DNA of 8,062 nt. Origin: Fibrobacter sp. UBA1313. GTDB lineage: Bacteria; Fibrobacterota; Fibrobacteria; Fibrobacterales; Fibrobacteraceae. The stretch lies in the NCBI GenBank assembly GCA_002307115.1, contig DBTP01000166.1, forward strand, positions 1 to 8,062, written 5' to 3'. How positions within the stretch are numbered: the stretch's first letter is position 1; the number at the start of each line of letters is the position of its first letter. The notes under the pieces were generated by a model that worked only from the letters and a program-made list of their open reading frames with translations, did no database searches and had not been told where the DNA came from. Position numbers and translations under genes: made by a program. This document shows, in pieces, positions 5,718-8,062 of the stretch.

Positions 5718-6637
5718 TGGGTTTATTGTCTGTCATTAAATCGGGGTTATCCAAAACCCGGGAAGCAATTCTCGGGGAATTGAAAGGTATTGTCGGTGCG
5801 GGAAAAGTCACCGATGAGATGTTGGAGCAGCTTGAAGAGCACCTGATTAAAGCGGATGTCGGCACAGAAGCGGCTTTTTTACTCACGGATGCTTTAAGAG
5901 AAAATGCTCTCGGCAAATCGCTTTCACAAGACGAAATTTTAAAAATCCTTCGTTCTGAAGCGGAGCGTTTATTGGTAGACCCTCCACCGTTTAAGGTGCA
6001 GGGAAACCCGCATGTGATTTTAATTATAGGTGTCAATGGCGCGGGTAAAACGACAACCATTGGCAAACTCGCGAAGCGTTTTCAAACGGAAGGTCACAAG
6101 GTGCTTATCGCTGCAGGAGACACGTTCCGTGCGGCGGCTATTGAGCAACTGGAAGTCTGGGCAGAACGTTCGGAGGCGGAGTTTGTGCGCCACCAAGAGG
6201 GTTCGGATCCGGCAGCGGTTGCTTACGATGCGTGTGAGGCGGCAAAGGCTCGAGGCTGTGACATTGTGATCATTGATACGGCGGGTCGTTTGCACAATAA
6301 AGATTATTTGATGGAAGAACTGCGAAAAGTTGTTCGGGTCATGAAAAAGCTAGACGAAGCGTATCCTCACGATATTTGGCTTGTGATAGACGGTAATACC
6401 GGTCAGAATACAATTAGTCAAACAAAAATATTCCATCAGAGCTTTCCTTTAACGGGTCTGGTGGTCACCAAGCTGGATGGTACTGCTCGCGGTGGTTCCT
6501 TGCTCGGTATTGCGAGTGCTTTGAAAATCCCAATTTGCTGGGTCGGTATGGGAGAACGTATAGACCAGCTAGTTCCTTTTAGCAAACAGGAATATGTGGA
6601 TGGACTTTTTGAAAATGCGTTGGACATTCAGGAGTAG
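5717..6637 (+). CDS. ftsY: signal recognition particle receptor FtsY (SRP GTPase)
   Basis: This 306-aa protein is the membrane-associated GTPase that receives SRP-ribosome complexes and hands nascent membrane and exported proteins to the Sec translocon. The N domain occupies about 1-90 and the G domain follows: GVNGAGKT P-loop (105-112), the SRP-GTPase insertion motif DTFRAAA (135-141), DTAGR (187-191), TKLDGTARGG (251-260) and the closing GMGE...DQLVPFS segment (277-289). It is an FtsY rather than Ffh because it lacks the Met-rich M domain. It has no long acidic A domain, so membrane attachment probably uses the basic, amphipathic N-terminus (MGLLSVIKSGLSKTREAI). Its ATG overlaps the clpP stop as TAATG, with a purine-rich GAAGAG inside clpP upstream. 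Its 3' end overlaps the next gene by 23 bases. Confidence 0.96.
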   Translation: MGLLSVIKSGLSKTREAILGELKGIVGAGKVTDEMLEQLEEHLIKADVGTEAAFLLTDALRENALGKSLSQDEILKILRSEAERLLVDPPPFKVQGNPHVILIIGVNGAGKTTTIGKLAKRFQTEGHKVLIAAGDTFRAAAIEQLEVWAERSEAEFVRHQEGSDPAAVAYDACEAAKARGCDIVIIDTAGRLHNKDYLMEELRKVVRVMKKLDEAYPHDIWLVIDGNTGQNTISQTKIFHQSFPLTGLVVTKLDGTARGGSLLGIASALKIPICWVGMGERIDQLVPFSKQEYVDGLFENALDIQE

Positions 6638-7046
6638 ACTCTTTCTCGGGAGTCTTTTTCTTTTTCTCAGCGCGTGTGTTGAGAATGGTTCGACTGTTTC
6701 TGAAAACTTTGTGAATGCCTACATCGAACTTCGAGTGGTATCCAGAGAATATGGAGAAATTTCTCCCGATGGTCGTATTGCGCGCACAGAAACCTTAAAA
6801 AAATATGGTTATACAAGAGCCTCTTTTGAAGCAGAAGCAGAAAAAATCAAGCGCGATCCCGATTTGTGGGAGCCCTTTCAAATAGCGGCCGTTGCCCGCA
6901 TAGATTCTTTAGTGGCGAAGCACACGAGGCAAAGAAATGAGGGCGGGGAAAGACATCATGTCAAATACCCTCAGAATATAAAGCCACCACACGAGGTCAA
7001 AAAAACGCAGCATTCCTTGCATCCTAAAAAAGAGGTCCATCCATGA
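6615..7046 (+). CDS. small predicted lipoprotein with His-rich basic tail, function unknown
   Basis: The 143-aa product starts with a basic n-region (MRWTFRSR), a hydrophobic core and the lipobox LSAC, giving lipidated Cys21 after signal peptidase II cleavage. It is therefore an envelope lipoprotein. Residues about 30-102 are predicted helical and charged, including ARTETLKKYGYTRASFEAEA and a WEPFQIAAV segment. The layout loosely recalls the DUF4296 lipoproteins of Bacteroidota, but I cannot confirm this. Residues about 103-143 are basic, Pro-rich and hold seven histidines, possibly disordered, metal-binding or surface-binding. I chose the ATG at 6615 because an earlier in-frame ATG at 6594 would put seven extra residues before the signal peptide and has poor ribosome-binding spacing. 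It overlaps the ftsY end by 23 bases and the next start by four (ATGA). The gene is real on signal and coupling evidence; its function is unknown. Confidence 0.75.
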   Translation: MRWTFRSRLFLGSLFLFLSACVENGSTVSENFVNAYIELRVVSREYGEISPDGRIARTETLKKYGYTRASFEAEAEKIKRDPDLWEPFQIAAVARIDSLVAKHTRQRNEGGERHHVKYPQNIKPPHEVKKTQHSLHPKKEVHP

Positions 7047-7516
7047 AACATTCTGTTCTTGTAATTGCTTTGCTCATGTGTTTTGTTTTGGTATCCCCAG
7101 TATTATGCGCAAACGATTCTCCCATTCGTTGGGAATCTTATTCAGAAGCTTTGACAGCGGCACAAAAGGATCACAAACTCATCTTTGTAGACATCTATGC
7201 TGATTGGTGCGTTCCTTGTCGGATAATGGAATCCAACGCTTTTGCAGATAAGAATGCCGCAAAAATTTTAAATTCGCGGTTCCATCCCGTGAAGTTAAAT
7301 GTGGATTCGAAGGATAGCATTCTATGTGATCATAAAAAGAATACACCAGAACGTTGTTTTTTTGATGTTTGGGAGCTGAATGGAGTTCCTTCTTTTGTGG
7401 TAATTGCCCCGAGTGGACTTACGGTTTTAACATTGACACAAATGCTAGAACCCGATGAATTGCGCTTGTTGCTTTTCCAATTTTTAGAAAAAGAAAAGGA
7501 GTGGATATCCAAATGA
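7043..7516 (+). CDS. exported thioredoxin-fold protein with CVPC active site
   Basis: The 157-aa protein has an N-terminal signal sequence (MKHSVLVIALLMCFVLVSPVLCA, cleavage probable after VLCA) and should act in the periplasm. The mature part has a thioredoxin fold: KLIFVDIYADWCVPC with redox cysteines 56 and 59, a VKLNVDS strand at 83-89, and the cis-proline loop GVPSF with Pro116. The spacing resembles the Thioredoxin_7 family and the DsbD C-terminal domain, so disulphide reduction or folding of exported proteins is the likely role. Two extra cysteines (95 and 105) flank a short insert before the cis-proline and could form a second disulphide. AGAGG lies seven bases before the ATG. The start overlaps the lipoprotein stop as ATGA, and the stop overlaps the next start the same way. 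The substrate cannot be read from sequence. Confidence 0.9.
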   Translation: MKHSVLVIALLMCFVLVSPVLCANDSPIRWESYSEALTAAQKDHKLIFVDIYADWCVPCRIMESNAFADKNAAKILNSRFHPVKLNVDSKDSILCDHKKNTPERCFFDVWELNGVPSFVVIAPSGLTVLTLTQMLEPDELRLLLFQFLEKEKEWISK

Positions 7517-8062
7517 ATATGTTTCCCATCGAAATAGCATTTTGGATCACTCTATTTTTATTGATTCATTGTTATGTGATTTTTCCAGTCACCCTTCCTT
7601 TTTTAAGCGAGATATTTAAGCGTAAACAGGTTCCTAATTCAAAAGAACCTTTTCTTCCGAAAGTGAGCATTTTAGTTTCTGCTTACAATGAGGCGGAGAT
7701 TATCGAAAAGAAATTGAAAAATTTTTTAGAACTTGATTATCCTAAGGAATTGTTGGAAATACTCGTCGGTGATGATGGCTCTGTGGATGCGACCGCGGAA
7801 ATCGTTTCGCGTTATGCGGATCAAGGGATCACATTAATTAAGGCTCACAAAAATGCAGGGAAAGCCGCCATGCTTAATCGTCTTCAGAAAGAAGCTCATT
7901 GTGAAATCCTTGTATTCTGCGATGCCAACACCATGTTTTTTCCCAATGTAATTCGCAAATTGGTAGAACCTTTTCGGGACAGAAAAATAGGTTGTACCTG
8001 TGGCCATTTAATTCTCTCCGATAGTAGTGACAGTTTGCTGGGTCAGGGAGAAAGTTCCTATT
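7513..8062 (+). CDS. membrane-linked family 2 glycosyltransferase, N-terminal part (partial, runs off right edge)
   Basis: From the ATG at 7513, 183 codons run open to the window edge. Residues about 6-31 form a membrane helix (IEIAFWITLFLLIHCYVIF). A GT-A type catalytic domain follows: VSILVSAYNEAEII at 51-64, a nucleotide-binding GDDGSVDATAE segment at 86-96, GKAAMLN at 116-122, and FCDANT with Asp137 as the presumed metal and sugar-nucleotide site. This combination, including DAN in place of DxD, fits the CESA-like group of GT2 enzymes that make polysaccharide or glycolipid sugars at the inner membrane. More membrane helices are expected in the missing C-terminal part. AAAGGAG lies 11 bases upstream, and the start overlaps the thioredoxin stop as ATGA, so it is probably translationally coupled. 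The sugar donor and product are unknown. Confidence 0.93.
   Translation, partial: MNMFPIEIAFWITLFLLIHCYVIFPVTLPFLSEIFKRKQVPNSKEPFLPKVSILVSAYNEAEIIEKKLKNFLELDYPKELLEILVGDDGSVDATAEIVSRYADQGITLIKAHKNAGKAAMLNRLQKEAHCEILVFCDANTMFFPNVIRKLVEPFRDRKIGCTCGHLILSDSSDSLLGQGESSY

Noticed and set aside
7919..7930. DAN in place of DxD in the glycosyltransferase as an inactivating change
   Set aside because: DAN is usual in the CESA-like GT2 subgroup that the rest of the sequence resembles.

Overview
The window looks like chromosomal DNA of a cellulose-degrading Gram-negative bacterium, most likely Fibrobacter or a close relative. Three features point that way: a secreted GH9 cellulase with an N-terminal Ig-like domain and a C-terminal sorting-type beta domain, an E. 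coli-type glucokinase, and a ferredoxin-dependent indolepyruvate oxidoreductase typical of anaerobes. Base composition looks moderate, with AT-rich intergenic DNA. The taxonomic call is inference from gene content; there is no rRNA gene here.

Left part, minus strand (1-1823): the N-terminal 138 codons of iorA run off the left edge. A 339-bp gap follows that holds a candidate iorA promoter and leader hairpin, several other hairpins and a clear terminator for the next gene. Then comes a complete glucokinase (glk). The 364-bp gap at 1824-2187 separates glk from the divergent hsp20 gene. It carries a weak sigma-70-like candidate for glk and a textbook sigma-54 (-24/-12) promoter for hsp20.

Middle, plus strand (2188-5119): a small heat-shock protein gene stands alone with a strong GNRA-loop terminator. 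About 330 bp without a convincing gene follow. Next is a 708-aa GH9 cellulase with its own candidate promoter and a strong terminator. Cellulose cleavage followed by phosphorylation of glucose by Glk is a plausible metabolic link across this part.

Right part, plus strand (5136-8062): a tightly packed run of five genes with overlapping or touching reading frames. They are a ClpP-type protease, FtsY (SRP receptor, NG domain only), a small unrecognised lipoprotein with a His-rich tail, an exported thioredoxin-fold protein with a CVPC site, and a GT2 glycosyltransferase cut by the right edge. The overlaps (TAATG, 23 bp, ATGA, ATGA) suggest co-transcription and translational coupling. Its members concern proteolysis, membrane targeting, envelope redox or folding, and glycan synthesis.

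I see no CRISPR array, transposon, prophage, tRNA or rRNA gene. Most of the window is ordinary core and accessory genome. The points most worth a second look are the sigma-54 promoter of hsp20, the clpP-ftsY-lipoprotein-thioredoxin-glycosyltransferase run, and the structured gap at 520-700.
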